Numbered from the stretch's first letter, positions 26,177 to 36,140 are shown. The stretch is 64,000 nucleotides of DNA from Cupriavidus taiwanensis (GCF_900250115.1 NZ_LT984804.1:757201-821200), one strand, 5' to 3'. The notes: generated by a model not told the origin, from the sequence alone. Translations and numbers: made by a program.

Positions 26177-26430
26177 GCGTTGTCTCCGTTCAGGCCTGGC
26201 CCGCGCAGGCAGACATGATGCGGGCCTCGCGACTATAGGACAGCGTGCGCGGCGAGGGTGGCGCGGGTTGTTATAGAGCGTATTCGGGCGCCGGCTGGCT
26301 ATTGCCGCTGGCACTGGCGCGCATTCGAATCCTTAACTTCGCGTGCCGCGGGCGGCGTGCCAGAATGCGGCCGATGTCTCCCCGCACCTCGCCCTCCCTC
26401 GCCCATGGTGCATTCGCAGAAAGGATCCCC

Positions 26431-27102
26431 ATGCTGCCGGCGCGCCTGTTCATTTCCCTGTCCCTGCTCATTGCCATGCTGACATCCGTCCCCGCTGCCG
26501 CCAGCGCAACGCCCGAGCAACAACTGCGCGAGGCCGCGGCGCGCGGCGACGCCGCGCAGGTCAGCGCATTGCTGGCCCAGGGCGCCAGCATCGACGCGCG
26601 CGACGCGCAGGGACGCACCGCGCTGCTGCTGGCCACGCACCACAACCGCGTGCAGGCGGCGCGGGTGCTGATCGATGCCGGCGCCGACGTCAACGCGCAG
26701 GACGCGATCAACGACAGTCCCTACCTGTATGCCGGCGCGCGCGGCCACGACGAGATCCTGCGCCTGACGCTGGCGCACGGCGCCGACCTGCGCAGCACCA
26801 ACCGCTACGGCGGCACCGCGCTGATCCCCGCCGCCGAGCGCGGCCACGTCGAGACCGTGCGCATGCTGATCGCCGCCGGGGTGGCGGTGAACCATGTGAA
26901 CAAGCTCAAGTGGACGGCCTTGCTCGAGGCCATCATCCTGGGCAACGGCGGGCCGGCGCATACCGAGATCGTGCGCCTGCTGGTAAGGGCCGGGGCCGAC
27001 GTGAACCTGGTCGACGGCGATGGGGTTTCGCCGCTGCAGCACGCGCGCCAGCGCGGCTACCGGCGGATCGAGCGCATTCTTCGCGACGCCGGCGCGCTTT
27101 GA
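26431..27102 (+). CDS. Secreted ankyrin-repeat protein
   Basis: 223 residues from the ATG at 26431, which has AAGGA seven bases upstream and opens a signal peptide (RLFISLSLLIAMLTSVPAAASA). About five ankyrin repeats follow; the best are DAQGRTALLLATHHNRVQAA, NRYGGTALIPAAERGHVETV and DGDGVSPLQHARQRGYRRIE, each with the ALL..GADVN or GAxxxx turn. It is probably periplasmic and acts by protein binding. No partner gene is obvious; it precedes the MarR regulator on the same strand but is separated by 107 bp with its own regulatory site. Confidence 0.85.
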   Translation: MLPARLFISLSLLIAMLTSVPAAASATPEQQLREAAARGDAAQVSALLAQGASIDARDAQGRTALLLATHHNRVQAARVLIDAGADVNAQDAINDSPYLYAGARGHDEILRLTLAHGADLRSTNRYGGTALIPAAERGHVETVRMLIAAGVAVNHVNKLKWTALLEAIILGNGGPAHTEIVRLLVRAGADVNLVDGDGVSPLQHARQRGYRRIERILRDAGAL

Positions 27103-27175
27103 GGCGCGGCGCTCCGGGACCCATGCGTCATGCGTTGCAAGCCGTTATGGCGATCGCCGTTACCGTGCCTCATAT

Positions 27176-27193
27176 ATACTGTCAGTGTGCATA
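27176..27193 (+). promoter_or_regulatory. Promoter region of the MarR gene with a degenerate PicR-type half-palindrome
   Basis: TATACT (27176-27181) looks like a -10 element and is followed directly by TCAGTGTGCATA (27182-27193), which keeps TCAG-N4-C of the operator seen elsewhere in the cluster but loses the right half. This suggests weak autoregulation. No good -35 element was found. Confidence 0.45.
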
Positions 27194-27209
27194 CAAAATG
27201 GTGAAGGCG

Positions 27210-27740
27210 ATGTCTCCAAGAGCAAAGCGCGGCGCAACGAGTGAAAGCAGCAGCACGGCCACTGCGGTTGCGGAAGCGGATCCGGCCAAGGAACTGCTGT
27301 GGGCACGTCCCGGCTTTCTGGTGCGGCGGCTTCACCAGATCCACGTGGCGATGTTCTTCGAGGAATGCAAGGCGCCCAATATCACGCCGGTGCAGTACGC
27401 CATCCTTACCGTATTGTCGGTGCTGCCTGGGCTGGATCAGACCTCGCTGGGGCAGGAAGTGGGGCTGGACCGCACCACGACGATGGATGTGGTGCGCCGG
27501 CTGGAAGACCGCGGCCTGGTCGAGCGCCGCGAAAACCCTGCGGACCGGCGTACGCGCCATGTCCACCTGACGCGCGAAGGCAAGAGCGTGGTGACGTCGC
27601 TGCGTGCCGACATGGCGCGCGCGCAGGAACGCATGCTGGCGCCGCTGAAGCCGGCGCAGCGGGAGGTGTTCATGGAATTGCTGGCGACACTAGTGGAGGC
27701 CAACAACCAGTACAGCCGCACCGTGTTGCGGAGCATGTAA
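27210..27740 (+). CDS. picR: MarR-family regulator of the picolinate cluster (PicR-like)
   Basis: 176 residues. The winged helix-turn-helix is typical MarR: NITPVQYAILTVLSVLPGLDQTSLGQ, then LDRTTTMDVVRRLEDRGLVERRENPADRRTRHVHLT. A Met four codons upstream (27198) is possible; AAGG precedes 27210. Its gene abuts the catabolic island, whose promoters carry repeated palindromes. In Alcaligenes faecalis JQ135 a MarR protein, PicR, is the reported repressor of picolinate catabolism and binds TCAG-N4 sites, which fits well. I infer repression relieved by a pathway metabolite. Confidence 0.85.
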   Translation: MSPRAKRGATSESSSTATAVAEADPAKELLWARPGFLVRRLHQIHVAMFFEECKAPNITPVQYAILTVLSVLPGLDQTSLGQEVGLDRTTTMDVVRRLEDRGLVERRENPADRRTRHVHLTREGKSVVTSLRADMARAQERMLAPLKPAQREVFMELLATLVEANNQYSRTVLRSM

Positions 27741-27747
27741 GCAAGAA

Positions 27748-27774
27748 CGGCGGGCGCTATGCCCGCCGCTTTTT
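27748..27774 (+). terminator. Rho-independent terminator after the MarR gene
   Basis: CGGCGGGC (27748-27755) pairs perfectly with GCCCGCCG (27761-27768) around a 5-base loop, followed by C and five T. It ends the regulator transcript 8 bp after its stop and lies between converging genes. Confidence 0.9.
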
Positions 27775-27787
27775 ATTGCGATGTGGC

Positions 27788-28312
27788 TCAGACCGGATAG
27801 ACCAGGTCGTTCGCAATGATGGTGGTGTCGTACACCACCTGCCGCTCGCGCAGCAGCAGCCTGCCGCCCTGCCGGCGGAAGCGATCGTGATAGGTGCCGG
27901 CGAGGTGGACCGTCGTGGGCCCCTCTACCAGCGTCTGCAACAGCATGAAGTTGGCCTGCGCCACGATATCGCCGTCGGCTGTTTCAGCGCTGACCCGCGT
28001 GTTGGTCACCAGGTGCAGGTTGTAGCGCGGCGCGAACATCTGCGTATTGGCGATCGCCGCGGCGCGGTCGCGCATCATGCCGATGCCTTCGGCATACACC
28101 AGCCCGACGGGCAGGTTGCGTTCGGCGTTCTCGCGCGCAGTGATGCGGTAGAGCGCATCCTCGGTGAAGAAGCCTGGCCATTGCTCGACCATGCCAGCGT
28201 CGAGCACCGCGCAATAGTCAGCGTGGAAGGCATCGATCTCCAGCCTCAGTTCGATCGCGCGCGCGGTGCCGAGGGTGCTCTCGCGATAGAGGGAGTAGTT
28301 CAGCGGTTTCAT
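27788..28312 (-). CDS. Ring-hydroxylating oxygenase beta subunit (PicB-like component)
   Basis: 174 residues with the SnoaL/NTF2-like fold of small oxygenase subunits: EIDAFHADYCAVLDAGMVEQW, FFTEDALYRITAREN, MRDRAAAIANTQMFAPRYN and HLAGTYHDRFRRQGGRLLLRER. It packs with the alpha subunit encoded 28 bp upstream. It is the last gene of the ferredoxin-reductase-alpha-beta operon. The A. faecalis four-component 6-hydroxypicolinate 3-monooxygenase PicB has the same make-up, so I assign this complex to formation of 3,6-dihydroxypicolinate. Confidence 0.85.
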   Translation of the reverse strand: MKPLNYSLYRESTLGTARAIELRLEIDAFHADYCAVLDAGMVEQWPGFFTEDALYRITARENAERNLPVGLVYAEGIGMMRDRAAAIANTQMFAPRYNLHLVTNTRVSAETADGDIVAQANFMLLQTLVEGPTTVHLAGTYHDRFRRQGGRLLLRERQVVYDTTIIANDLVYPV

Positions 28313-28340
28313 ATTGCTTTGGATTCCGGTCAGGCGGCGT

Positions 28341-29630
28341 TCAGAATCCCATCACGCCGCGATAGTACTGGTACATCGCGCGGATCGCGGATTCAGAGAT
28401 CAGGGAGCTGGACGTGCCGATCTGCTGCGCGTCCAGCTTGAGCACGTTGAGATCGCTGCTGGAGCGGCGCACGCCTTCCTGCACGAACTTCATCGCCTCG
28501 TTGTCCTCCAGCCCGAGGAAGCCGGCCGGGCCCATCAGGTTGCCCTGGCGCAGGCGGTGCTGCGTCATTTCCCCGGTATCGTCCTCGTAGCCGAACATGG
28601 TCCACAGCATCAGCATGCTGTCGGGACCGTTGGGCACGATCTGGCGCACGCCGAGCGTGTTCATCTCGCGCTGCACGATCAGGTTCGGCCAGATCGTCTG
28701 CATTGTCACCGACCATGGCGAGTCGAACTCGCGCACGTACTCCAGGAAGCGCTCGTCCTCCAGCTGCATGCCTTCGTGGTACGAGCGCATCTCCTTCTTG
28801 TTCTCGTCGCTGACGGCCGCGTACTTGTCTTCCTTCTTGGCGGATGCCATGGTGCCGTGGCGGCCGTGCACCGGGTCGGCGATCATCGCCGATTCATTGC
28901 CCGCCACAAGCAGGCCAAATACCACCAGGAAGGAGTGCAGCAGCGTGGCGTGGTACGGGTCCTTCAGGTTCTCGTGGTACATCTTCCAGTTGCACGGCAG
29001 CTCGTTCTTGTAATAGCCGAGCACCTTGAGCGGCTTGCCGTTGAAGACCACGTCGAAGTCCTTCAGGATCTCCGGCGTCATGTAGTCTTCCAGGCTTTCC
29101 ATGTCAGGCGCGTATGAGGCAAAGATCACGCCATTGCGCGTTGCCACGTGCAGCTTCACCAGCCCATGGTCTTCGTTGCGGAAGTCCTTGGGCATGCCGC
29201 CGGCGCGGTTGACGCCGCGTTTGAACGGAACGCCCTGCAGGTTGCCCTTCAAGTCGTAGGACCACTGGTGGTAGGGGCAGACGAATTCCTTGGTGTTGCC
29301 CTGGCTGTGGCGGCAGAACTCTGCGCCGCGGTGCGCGCACCGGTTTTCGAAGACATTGATCGAGCCATCCTCGGCGCGCGAGACGACCACCGGCGTCGCG
29401 CCGACATACGAGCGCTTGAAGTCCCCGGCATTGGGGATCTCAGCTTCAAGCGCGACGTAATTCCACGAGCGGCCGCGGAAGATTTTCTGCAGCTCCAGAT
29501 CATGGACGGCCTGGCTGGTATAGACCCAGTCCGGGATGTAGTGGAGGCCGTCCTCGGGCCAGCGGCATTCAGCCAGTCCCGGGTTCTTCTTGCCCAGCGT
29601 GTGCTGGATCACCGCTTGTGTCTGGTACAT
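28341..29630 (-). CDS. Rieske oxygenase alpha subunit (PicB-like, predicted 6-hydroxypicolinate 3-monooxygenase)
   Basis: 429 residues. The Rieske [2Fe-2S] motif is CAHRGAEFC (C-x-H) followed by CPYHQW (C-x2-H). The catalytic domain shows WKMYHENLKDPYHATLLHSF, giving the bridging Asp and the two His of the mononuclear iron. The sequence is closest in feel to salicylate 5-hydroxylase-type large subunits, which add one hydroxyl group rather than a cis-diol. The ATG at 29630 has GAGGA upstream. Assignment to 6-hydroxypicolinate rests on context: decarboxylase, 2,5-dihydroxypyridine pathway and Mo-hydroxylase in one island. Confidence 0.85.
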   Translation of the reverse strand: MYQTQAVIQHTLGKKNPGLAECRWPEDGLHYIPDWVYTSQAVHDLELQKIFRGRSWNYVALEAEIPNAGDFKRSYVGATPVVVSRAEDGSINVFENRCAHRGAEFCRHSQGNTKEFVCPYHQWSYDLKGNLQGVPFKRGVNRAGGMPKDFRNEDHGLVKLHVATRNGVIFASYAPDMESLEDYMTPEILKDFDVVFNGKPLKVLGYYKNELPCNWKMYHENLKDPYHATLLHSFLVVFGLLVAGNESAMIADPVHGRHGTMASAKKEDKYAAVSDENKKEMRSYHEGMQLEDERFLEYVREFDSPWSVTMQTIWPNLIVQREMNTLGVRQIVPNGPDSMLMLWTMFGYEDDTGEMTQHRLRQGNLMGPAGFLGLEDNEAMKFVQEGVRRSSSDLNVLKLDAQQIGTSSSLISESAIRAMYQYYRGVMGF

Positions 29631-29643
29631 GTGGGGGGTCCTC

Positions 29644-30924
29644 TCAGAGTGTGATGGAGCGGTCGGCTTCTGCCTGCCATGCGCGGACGACCTGCCGCAG
29701 CGGCAGGGTGTCGTCGCACAGGCGCGCGAAACAGGCGGTGACGTCGTGGCCGACCAGTGAGCGAAGCTGGCGCAGGTCGCCGCCGGCATTCACGGCAATG
29801 GCATGGCTCAGGCGGCCGTGGCGGGTGCCGAGCAGCATGAATTTCGGGGCGGCGGCATCGTGGGCCCCGATACCGCGCCAGGCATAGCGGATATCCGGAT
29901 GCGCGGCGCCGAGCATCTGCACGTTGCAGCCAAACTGGTCGGTCCAGAACCACGGCAGCGCAGCGGGTTCCGCCGCCACGCCCAGCAGGGACGCCGCAGC
30001 GATGCGTCCCTGCTCATTGGCGCTTTGCCAGGACTCGAGCCGGACCTCGGTGCCGAACAGCGGCTGGTACTGGCTGCAGCAGTCGCCGGCGGCGTAGATT
30101 CCTTCCGCGCTGGTGCGGCACTGTTCGTCGACCTGGATGCCGCCGTTCTGCGGATGCAGCGCCAGACCAGTGCCGGCGGCAAGCGTCACTTCCGGTGTCA
30201 GGCCGATGGCGACCACCACCAGCGGTGCGTGCAGCACCGAACCGTCAGCCAGTTGCAGATGCACGCCATGGTCGCGGGTGTTGCAAGCGGCAATGCCGCA
30301 ACCGAGGCGCAGGGTCACGCCTTGCGCCCGCACCCGGTCCGCCAGCCATGCACCAAGCTCCGGCGGCAGGGCGCGGCCAAGCAGGCAGTCCGCGCTTTCG
30401 ACCAGCGTGACCTTCAGGCCCATGCCTGCGGCGGTCGACGCGGTCTCCAGGCCAAGGAAGCCGCCGCCGATCACCACGAGCTCGCCAACGTGCTGCATGG
30501 CGTCGCGCAGGCGCGCCGCATCGTCCAGCGAGCGCAGGTAATGCACATGTGGCGTGCCCGGCGGCAGCGCCGGCAGCACGCGGGCATTGCCTCCGGTAGC
30601 CAGCAGGCAGGCGCCGTAGCCGATGGCGCTGCCGTCGGCCAGGTGCGCGACATGCCGTGCGGCATCGAGCGCGGTGACGCAGGTGCCCAGCCGCAGCTCT
30701 ATGCCTTGGTCAGCATAGAAGCTGGCGGGGTGCACGCCGAGCTTCCCCTCCTGTCCGGCATCGGCGAGCACGGACTTGGACAGAGGCGGGCGCTCGTATG
30801 GGGCGTGCCGTTCGCCGCCCGCCATGACGATGCGGCCACCGTAGCCAAGTCCGCGAAGCGCCGCGGCCGCCATGGCCCCCGCCTGGCCGGCGCCGACGAT
30901 CAGGATGGGCGTTTGCTGTGTCAT
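29644..30924 (-). CDS. NAD(P)H:ferredoxin reductase of the Rieske oxygenase
   Basis: 426 residues. Two dinucleotide-binding folds are visible: ILIVGAGQAGAMAAAALR for FAD and VVIGGGFLGLETASTAAGMG for NAD(P)H; GIYAAGDC is the second FAD contact and the reductase C-terminal domain follows. It belongs to the BphA4/putidaredoxin-reductase class and passes electrons to the Rieske ferredoxin encoded 11 bp upstream. GGGAGCC precedes the ATG at 30924. It is part of the predicted four-component PicB system. Confidence 0.9.
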   Translation of the reverse strand: MTQQTPILIVGAGQAGAMAAAALRGLGYGGRIVMAGGERHAPYERPPLSKSVLADAGQEGKLGVHPASFYADQGIELRLGTCVTALDAARHVAHLADGSAIGYGACLLATGGNARVLPALPPGTPHVHYLRSLDDAARLRDAMQHVGELVVIGGGFLGLETASTAAGMGLKVTLVESADCLLGRALPPELGAWLADRVRAQGVTLRLGCGIAACNTRDHGVHLQLADGSVLHAPLVVVAIGLTPEVTLAAGTGLALHPQNGGIQVDEQCRTSAEGIYAAGDCCSQYQPLFGTEVRLESWQSANEQGRIAAASLLGVAAEPAALPWFWTDQFGCNVQMLGAAHPDIRYAWRGIGAHDAAAPKFMLLGTRHGRLSHAIAVNAGGDLRQLRSLVGHDVTACFARLCDDTLPLRQVVRAWQAEADRSITL

Positions 30925-30935
30925 GACTGGCTCCC

Positions 30936-31241
30936 TTACAGCTCGACCCACACCCGGCTGTCTTCGATCTTGACCGGATAGGTGCGGATATCGCCGGTGG
31001 CGGGCGCGCACATTGCCTTGCCGGTGCGGATGTCGAAGCGCGCCTGGTGCAGCGGGCATTCGATGCAGCCGTCTTCCAGGTAGCCGTCCGACAGCAGGGC
31101 GTACTGGTGCGTGCAGACGTTGTCGGTGACAAAGTACGCGTCATCGCTGCGATAGACGGCAAGCTGGCGATCGCCCAGCGTCAGCGGCATCACCTCGTCG
31201 TTCTGCAGCGTGTTGGCCGCATCGATGTGAATCCATGTCAT
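30936..31241 (-). CDS. Rieske-type [2Fe-2S] ferredoxin of the oxygenase system
   Basis: 101 residues. The cluster ligands are CTHQYALLSDGYLEDGC (C-x-H) and ECPLHQARFD (C-x2-H), the standard bacterial oxygenase ferredoxin pattern. It carries electrons from the reductase to the oxygenase alpha subunit. It is the first gene of the leftward four-gene operon, and two TCAG-N4-CTGA operators lie 25-58 bp before its ATG. Confidence 0.9.
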   Translation of the reverse strand: MTWIHIDAANTLQNDEVMPLTLGDRQLAVYRSDDAYFVTDNVCTHQYALLSDGYLEDGCIECPLHQARFDIRTGKAMCAPATGDIRTYPVKIEDSRVWVEL

Positions 31242-31265
31242 GGTTATCTCCGTGAATCTAATTTG

Positions 31266-31299
31266 TCAGTACACTGATCATATAAGATCAGTGTACTGA
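31266..31299. promoter_or_regulatory. Double PicR-type operator before the Rieske oxygenase operon
   Basis: Two perfect 12-bp palindromic sites, TCAGTACACTGA (31266-31277) and TCAGTGTACTGA (31288-31299), lie 22 bp start to start, about two helical turns, so two dimers could bind one face of the DNA. On the minus strand a TTATAT/TATGAT -10-like stretch lies between them. They most likely control the leftward ferredoxin operon. Confidence 0.8.
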
Positions 31300-31323
31300 T
31301 GTTTGTGGCGCGAAGAATCCTCG

Positions 31324-32370
31324 TTAACCCTGACTGGTGCGTGCCGTCGCGGGCGTAGGCGCGGCACTGTGCCGCAGCGTGGGACGTGCCTGCCACCGCG
31401 CCAGGATCTCGCCCATGATGCCGCGGCGGAAAGTCAGCACGCAGACCACGAAGATCAGCCCGGTCACCATGCTGACCGACTCGCCCAGCGTATCGAACCA
31501 GCCGATCCCGGTCATCTCCGCCAGCGCGTTGCCCGCATCCCCCAGCTTGTTCTCCAGCGCGACAATGACCAGCGCGCCGACCAGCGGGCCGGACAGGGTC
31601 CCCATGCCACCGACCAGCGTCATGAGGATCACGGAGCCCGACATCATCCAGTGCACATCGGTCAGCGTGGCGAAGCCCAGCACCAGTGTCTTGAGCGCCC
31701 CCGCCAGCCCCGCCAGCGCTGACGACAGCACGAACGCCAGCAGCTTGAACCGGTCCGCGTCATAGCCCAGCGAGACGGCGCGCGGCTCGTTCCCCTTGAT
31801 CGCCCGCAGGATCTGCCCGAAGGGCGAGTTGACGATACGCATGATGGCAAGGAAGGCTGCGACCGTGATCGCCAGCACGACGTAGTACATGGTGTGGTCG
31901 GACGCCAGCGGCAGCACGCCGAACAGTTCGCCGCGCGGTACCGCCTGCATGCCATCTTCGCCCCCGGTCACCGGTGCCTGCAGGCAGAAGAAGTAGAACA
32001 TCTGCGCCAGCGCCAGCGTGATCATGGCGAAGTAGATACCCTGGCGGCGGATCGCCAGCGCGCCGAACACCAGTCCCAGCAGGGCGCCGAATGCAGTGCC
32101 GGCCAGCAAGGCCAGTCCCGGCGGAAGCTGCAGCGACTTCATCGCGTAGCCACAGGCATAGGCCGCGCCGCCGAAGAAGGCGGCATGGCCGAAGGACACC
32201 AGCCCGGTATAGCCCAGCAGCAGGTTGAAGGCGCAGGCAAACAGCGCGAAGCACAGCAGCTTCATCACCAGTACCGGGTAGGCGCCCAGCCAGGGCGCGA
32301 GCAGCAGGGCCGCCAGCAGCAGTCCATAGGCGAGCAGCGGCCGCGTTGCGTTAGTGTGGCTTGCCATCAT
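31324..32370 (-). CDS. livM: Branched-chain-type ABC transporter permease LivM
   Basis: 348 residues with about ten helices. LLGYTGLVSFGHAAFFGGAAYACG is the LivM hallmark, and GGMGTLSGPLVGALVIVALEN the conserved EAA-like loop. The first ATG (32370) overlaps the LivH stop in an ATGA; a second ATG follows at 32367 with better Shine-Dalgarno spacing, so the start may be three bases shorter. It is the last gene of the leftward livJGFHM-type operon within the picolinate island; predicted to import a pyridine carboxylate. Confidence 0.9.
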   Translation of the reverse strand: MMASHTNATRPLLAYGLLLAALLLAPWLGAYPVLVMKLLCFALFACAFNLLLGYTGLVSFGHAAFFGGAAYACGYAMKSLQLPPGLALLAGTAFGALLGLVFGALAIRRQGIYFAMITLALAQMFYFFCLQAPVTGGEDGMQAVPRGELFGVLPLASDHTMYYVVLAITVAAFLAIMRIVNSPFGQILRAIKGNEPRAVSLGYDADRFKLLAFVLSSALAGLAGALKTLVLGFATLTDVHWMMSGSVILMTLVGGMGTLSGPLVGALVIVALENKLGDAGNALAEMTGIGWFDTLGESVSMVTGLIFVVCVLTFRRGIMGEILARWQARPTLRHSAAPTPATARTSQG

Positions 32371-33251
32371 TTCTCCTTTCCAAACAGGCCGGCCGGTCGC
32401 ACCAGCAGCACGCAGACCATGGCGACAAAGACAACGGTCGCGGAGGCTTCGGGGTAATAGACCTTGGTGATGCCTTCGAACACACCCAGCCCCAGCCCGG
32501 TAAAGATCGAGCCGAGGATCGACCCCATGCCGCCGATCACCACCACCGCGAACACCGTGATGATCAGGTTCTGCCCCATCAGCGGCGACACCTGCATGAC
32601 TGGCGCGGCGAGCACACCCGCAAGCGCCGCCAGGCCTACGCCGAAGGCATAGGTCAGCGTCACCAGCAGCGGCACGTTGACGCCGAAGGCCTCGACCATG
32701 CGCGGATTCTCGGTGCCGGCGCGCAGGTAGGCGCCCAGCCGGGTCTTCTCGATCATGAACCAGGTGGCGAAGCACACCGTCAGCGAGGCCAGCACCACCC
32801 AGGCGCGGTAGTTGGGCAGCACCATGAAGCCCAGCTGGCTGACGCCGGTCAACGCCTGCGGCGTGGGGTAGGGCAGGCCGGAGACTCCATAGACCGAGCG
32901 CAGCAGGCCTTCGATCAGCAGGCAGATGCCGAGCGTCAGCAGCAGCCCATACAGGTGGTCGAAGCGGTACAGGTGGCGCAGCATGGTGCGCTCCAGCACC
33001 ACGCCCAGCGCACCGGCCGCCAGCGGCGCCAGCAGCAGCATCAGCCAGTAGTTGATCCCAAGGTAATTCAGGCCCATCCACGCCAGCACAGCGCCCAGCA
33101 TGAACAACGCGCCATGGGCGAAATTGATCACGTTGAGCAGGCCGAAGATCACGGCCAGCCCCAGGCTCAGGATCGCGTAGAACGATCCGTTGACCAGCCC
33201 CAGCAGCAGCTGGCTCAGCAGCGCGGGCAAGGGCACTCCAAACAATTCCAT
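32367..33251 (-). CDS. livH: Branched-chain-type ABC transporter permease LivH
   Basis: 294 residues with about eight helices. GLVNGSFYAILSLGLAVIFGLLNVINFAHG is the LivH signature region and VVVIGGMGSILGSIFTGLGLG the ATPase-contact loop. It forms the membrane channel with LivM. It lies 12 bp after livF and overlaps livM by 4 bp. The substrate is inferred from cluster context, not from sequence. Confidence 0.9.
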   Translation of the reverse strand: MELFGVPLPALLSQLLLGLVNGSFYAILSLGLAVIFGLLNVINFAHGALFMLGAVLAWMGLNYLGINYWLMLLLAPLAAGALGVVLERTMLRHLYRFDHLYGLLLTLGICLLIEGLLRSVYGVSGLPYPTPQALTGVSQLGFMVLPNYRAWVVLASLTVCFATWFMIEKTRLGAYLRAGTENPRMVEAFGVNVPLLVTLTYAFGVGLAALAGVLAAPVMQVSPLMGQNLIITVFAVVVIGGMGSILGSIFTGLGLGVFEGITKVYYPEASATVVFVAMVCVLLVRPAGLFGKEK

Positions 33252-33263
33252 GACAAGGTCTCC

Positions 33264-33997
<734 letters not shown>

Positions 33998-34001
<4 letters not shown>

Positions 34002-34771
34002 GCGGCCTCCTGCTGGTCTTCCGTGGTTCCCATATAGGCTTCCTTCACCTGCGGGTTGCGCGAGATCTCGCCATACGTGCCTTCGGCCAGCACGGCGCCG
34101 CGCTGCAGCACCGTGATGCGATCGACGATCGACGAGACCACGCTCATGTTGTGCTCCACCATCAGCACGGTCCGTCCAGCCGACACACGCTTGATCAGCG
34201 CGGTCACGGTCTCGACGTCCTCGTGGCCCATGCCCTGCGTGGGCTCGTCCAGCAGCATCAGCTCGGGATCGGTGGCGAGCGTGGTAGCCAGCTCCAGCGC
34301 GCGCTTGCGGCCATAGGCCAATTCGGCCGTGCCGAGATGCGCGAAGCCGGCAAGGCCCACGTCATCCAGCAGTTCCATGGCGCGCGCCTCCAGCCGCGAC
34401 AGCGAGCGCCTGCCGCGCCAGAAATGCCACGACGTGCCCAGCTTGCGCTGCAGCGCGATGCGCACGTTCTCCAGCACGGTCAGCTGCGGGAACACCGCCG
34501 AAATCTGGAACGAGCGGATCACGCCCATGCGGGCGATCTGCGCCGGCCGCAGCGCGGTGATGTCGGCACCGTTGAAATGGATGGAGCCGGACGACGGCGC
34601 GTGAAACTTGGTCAGCAGGTTGAAGCAGGTGGTCTTGCCGGCGCCGTTGGGGCCGATCAGCGCATGGATCGAGCCCCGCCGCACCGACAGGCTGACATCG
34701 CTGACGGCGGTAAAGCCCTTGAACGCCTTGGTCAGCCCCTGCGTGCGCAGGATCACGTCTTGCTCAGGCAT
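33998..34771 (-). CDS. livG: Branched-chain-type ABC transporter ATPase LivG
   Basis: 257 residues. Walker A GPNGAGKTTCFNLLT, a variant signature ELAYGRKRALELA in place of LSGGQ, and Walker B LMLLDEPTQGMGHED are visible; the unusual signature loop is common in LivG. It pairs with LivF. The ATG at 34771 lies 8 bp after the binding-protein stop. Belongs to the leftward transporter operon. Confidence 0.9.
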
Positions 34772-34779
34772 TGGCGCGC

Positions 34780-35997
34780 TCACTTCTTGACCAGCGGGCA
34801 TTCGCTGGCGGACAGCGGGCGGAAGGCTTCGTCGCCAGGGATCGTGCCGATGTACTTGACCAGGTCCCACGCGCCTTTCGATTCCGCCGGCGTCTTGGCC
34901 TGGGCCAGGTACATGTCGTGCACCATGCGCCCATCGATCCGGACCTTGCCATTGCGCACGAAGGCATCGTTGACGGGCAGGGCGCGCATCTTGTCCGCCA
35001 CCGCGGGGCCCTCGACGGTCTTGGCGGCTTCCACGGACTTCAGGTAATGCAGCACGCCCGAGTAGACACCGATCTGCCCATGGGTGGGATATGCCTTGTG
35101 GCGCTTGTAGTAGCGCTCGACGAAGTCCTTCGACTTCGCGTCGAGGTCGAGCCTGAACGGGTCGACGTAGGTGAGGCCCTGCGCGGCGGGCAGTCCCAGG
35201 CTCTTGAGATCGGTGATGAAGGTGGACGGCGTGATCACCGTCTGCCCCGCCTTGATCAGCCCGAACTCGCCGGCGGCCTTGACCCCGTTGATCATGTCAT
35301 TGCCGGCATTGGCCAGCACCACGACCTTGGCCTTGGATGCCGACGCCGCGACCACCGGGCTGCTGAAGTCGCTGGCATTGAGCGGATGGCGCGTGCTGCC
35401 CACGTTCTTGCCGCCGCCGGCGTCCACTGCCTTGCGGAAGTCGGCCTCTAGCGACTGGCCAAAGGCGTAGTCCACCGTGATGTAGTACCAGCTGTTGCGG
35501 CCCTGATCGATCAGGCGCCGGACCAGCGGATACGACACGGAATAGGTGTCCCAGGCCCAGTGGAATCCCGTAGACGAGCAGTTCTGGTTGGTCAGCGCCA
35601 TGGCGCCGCCAGTGGAGACGATATCGATCTTCTGCTTCTGGCGCGCCACTTCCTGCACCGCCAGCGCCGTCGATGAATTGGGGAAGTCGATCACCATGTC
35701 GACGCCGTCGGTATCGAACCAGCGGCGCGCCAGCGACGAGGCAATATCGGCCTTGTTCTGGTGATCGGCTGACAGCACCGTGACGGGCTTGCCCAGCGCC
35801 TTGCCGCCGAACTCCTCGACGGCCATCTGGGCGGCGACGACGGAGCCCTTGCCGGACAGGTCGGCATAGGAGCCGGACATATCGGTGATGACGCCGATCT
35901 TCACGCCGCTGGCGTCGGCCAGGGCGGGCGTGGCCTGCGCCAGGCCGAGCACGGCGGATGACGCGGCAAGGGTGCGGAGGATGCGAGAGGTGGACAT
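34780..35997 (-). CDS. Periplasmic substrate-binding protein of the Liv-type ABC transporter
   Basis: 405 residues. A Sec signal (RILRTLAASSAVLGLAQATPALA) precedes a type I periplasmic binding fold beginning VKIGVITDMSGSYADLSGKG and including FPNSSTALAVQEVARQKQ. It belongs to the LivJ-like family that in Burkholderiales often binds aromatic acids instead of amino acids. The ATG at 35997 has GGAG five bases upstream; longer frames were rejected. First gene of the operon with a TCAG-N4-CTGA operator 96 bp upstream, so it is likely induced with picolinate catabolism. Confidence 0.9.
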   Translation of the reverse strand: MSTSRILRTLAASSAVLGLAQATPALADASGVKIGVITDMSGSYADLSGKGSVVAAQMAVEEFGGKALGKPVTVLSADHQNKADIASSLARRWFDTDGVDMVIDFPNSSTALAVQEVARQKQKIDIVSTGGAMALTNQNCSSTGFHWAWDTYSVSYPLVRRLIDQGRNSWYYITVDYAFGQSLEADFRKAVDAGGGKNVGSTRHPLNASDFSSPVVAASASKAKVVVLANAGNDMINGVKAAGEFGLIKAGQTVITPSTFITDLKSLGLPAAQGLTYVDPFRLDLDAKSKDFVERYYKRHKAYPTHGQIGVYSGVLHYLKSVEAAKTVEGPAVADKMRALPVNDAFVRNGKVRIDGRMVHDMYLAQAKTPAESKGAWDLVKYIGTIPGDEAFRPLSASECPLVKK

Positions 35998-36092
35998 GGG
36001 GGCTCCAGGTTGTCTGCGCGAAGGGATGGAAGTTGGCGATGGCTGCATTCGCCCGCCGCGGGCGCCATCGCTGCGCTCGCGCGGTAATTAAT

Positions 36093-36104
36093 TCAGTATG
36101 CTGA
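36093..36104. promoter_or_regulatory. PicR-type operator before the ABC transporter operon
   Basis: TCAGTATGCTGA, extended by AT/AT to a 16-bp palindrome apart from its central four bases, in an AT-rich stretch next to a TATATT -10-like element on the minus strand. It lies 96 bp upstream of the binding-protein ATG. Confidence 0.75.
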
Positions 36105-36116
36105 ATATATGCCGAT

Positions 36117-36140
36117 GAAAAGGGCGGATTTCTCCGCCCT
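36117..36140 (-). terminator. Rho-independent terminator after the MHS-family transporter gene
   Basis: AGGGCGGA (36121-36128) pairs perfectly with TCCGCCCT (36133-36140) around a 4-base loop. On the minus strand the hairpin is followed by TTTT. It lies 23 bp after the transporter stop and separates that gene from the ABC operon promoter. Confidence 0.85.
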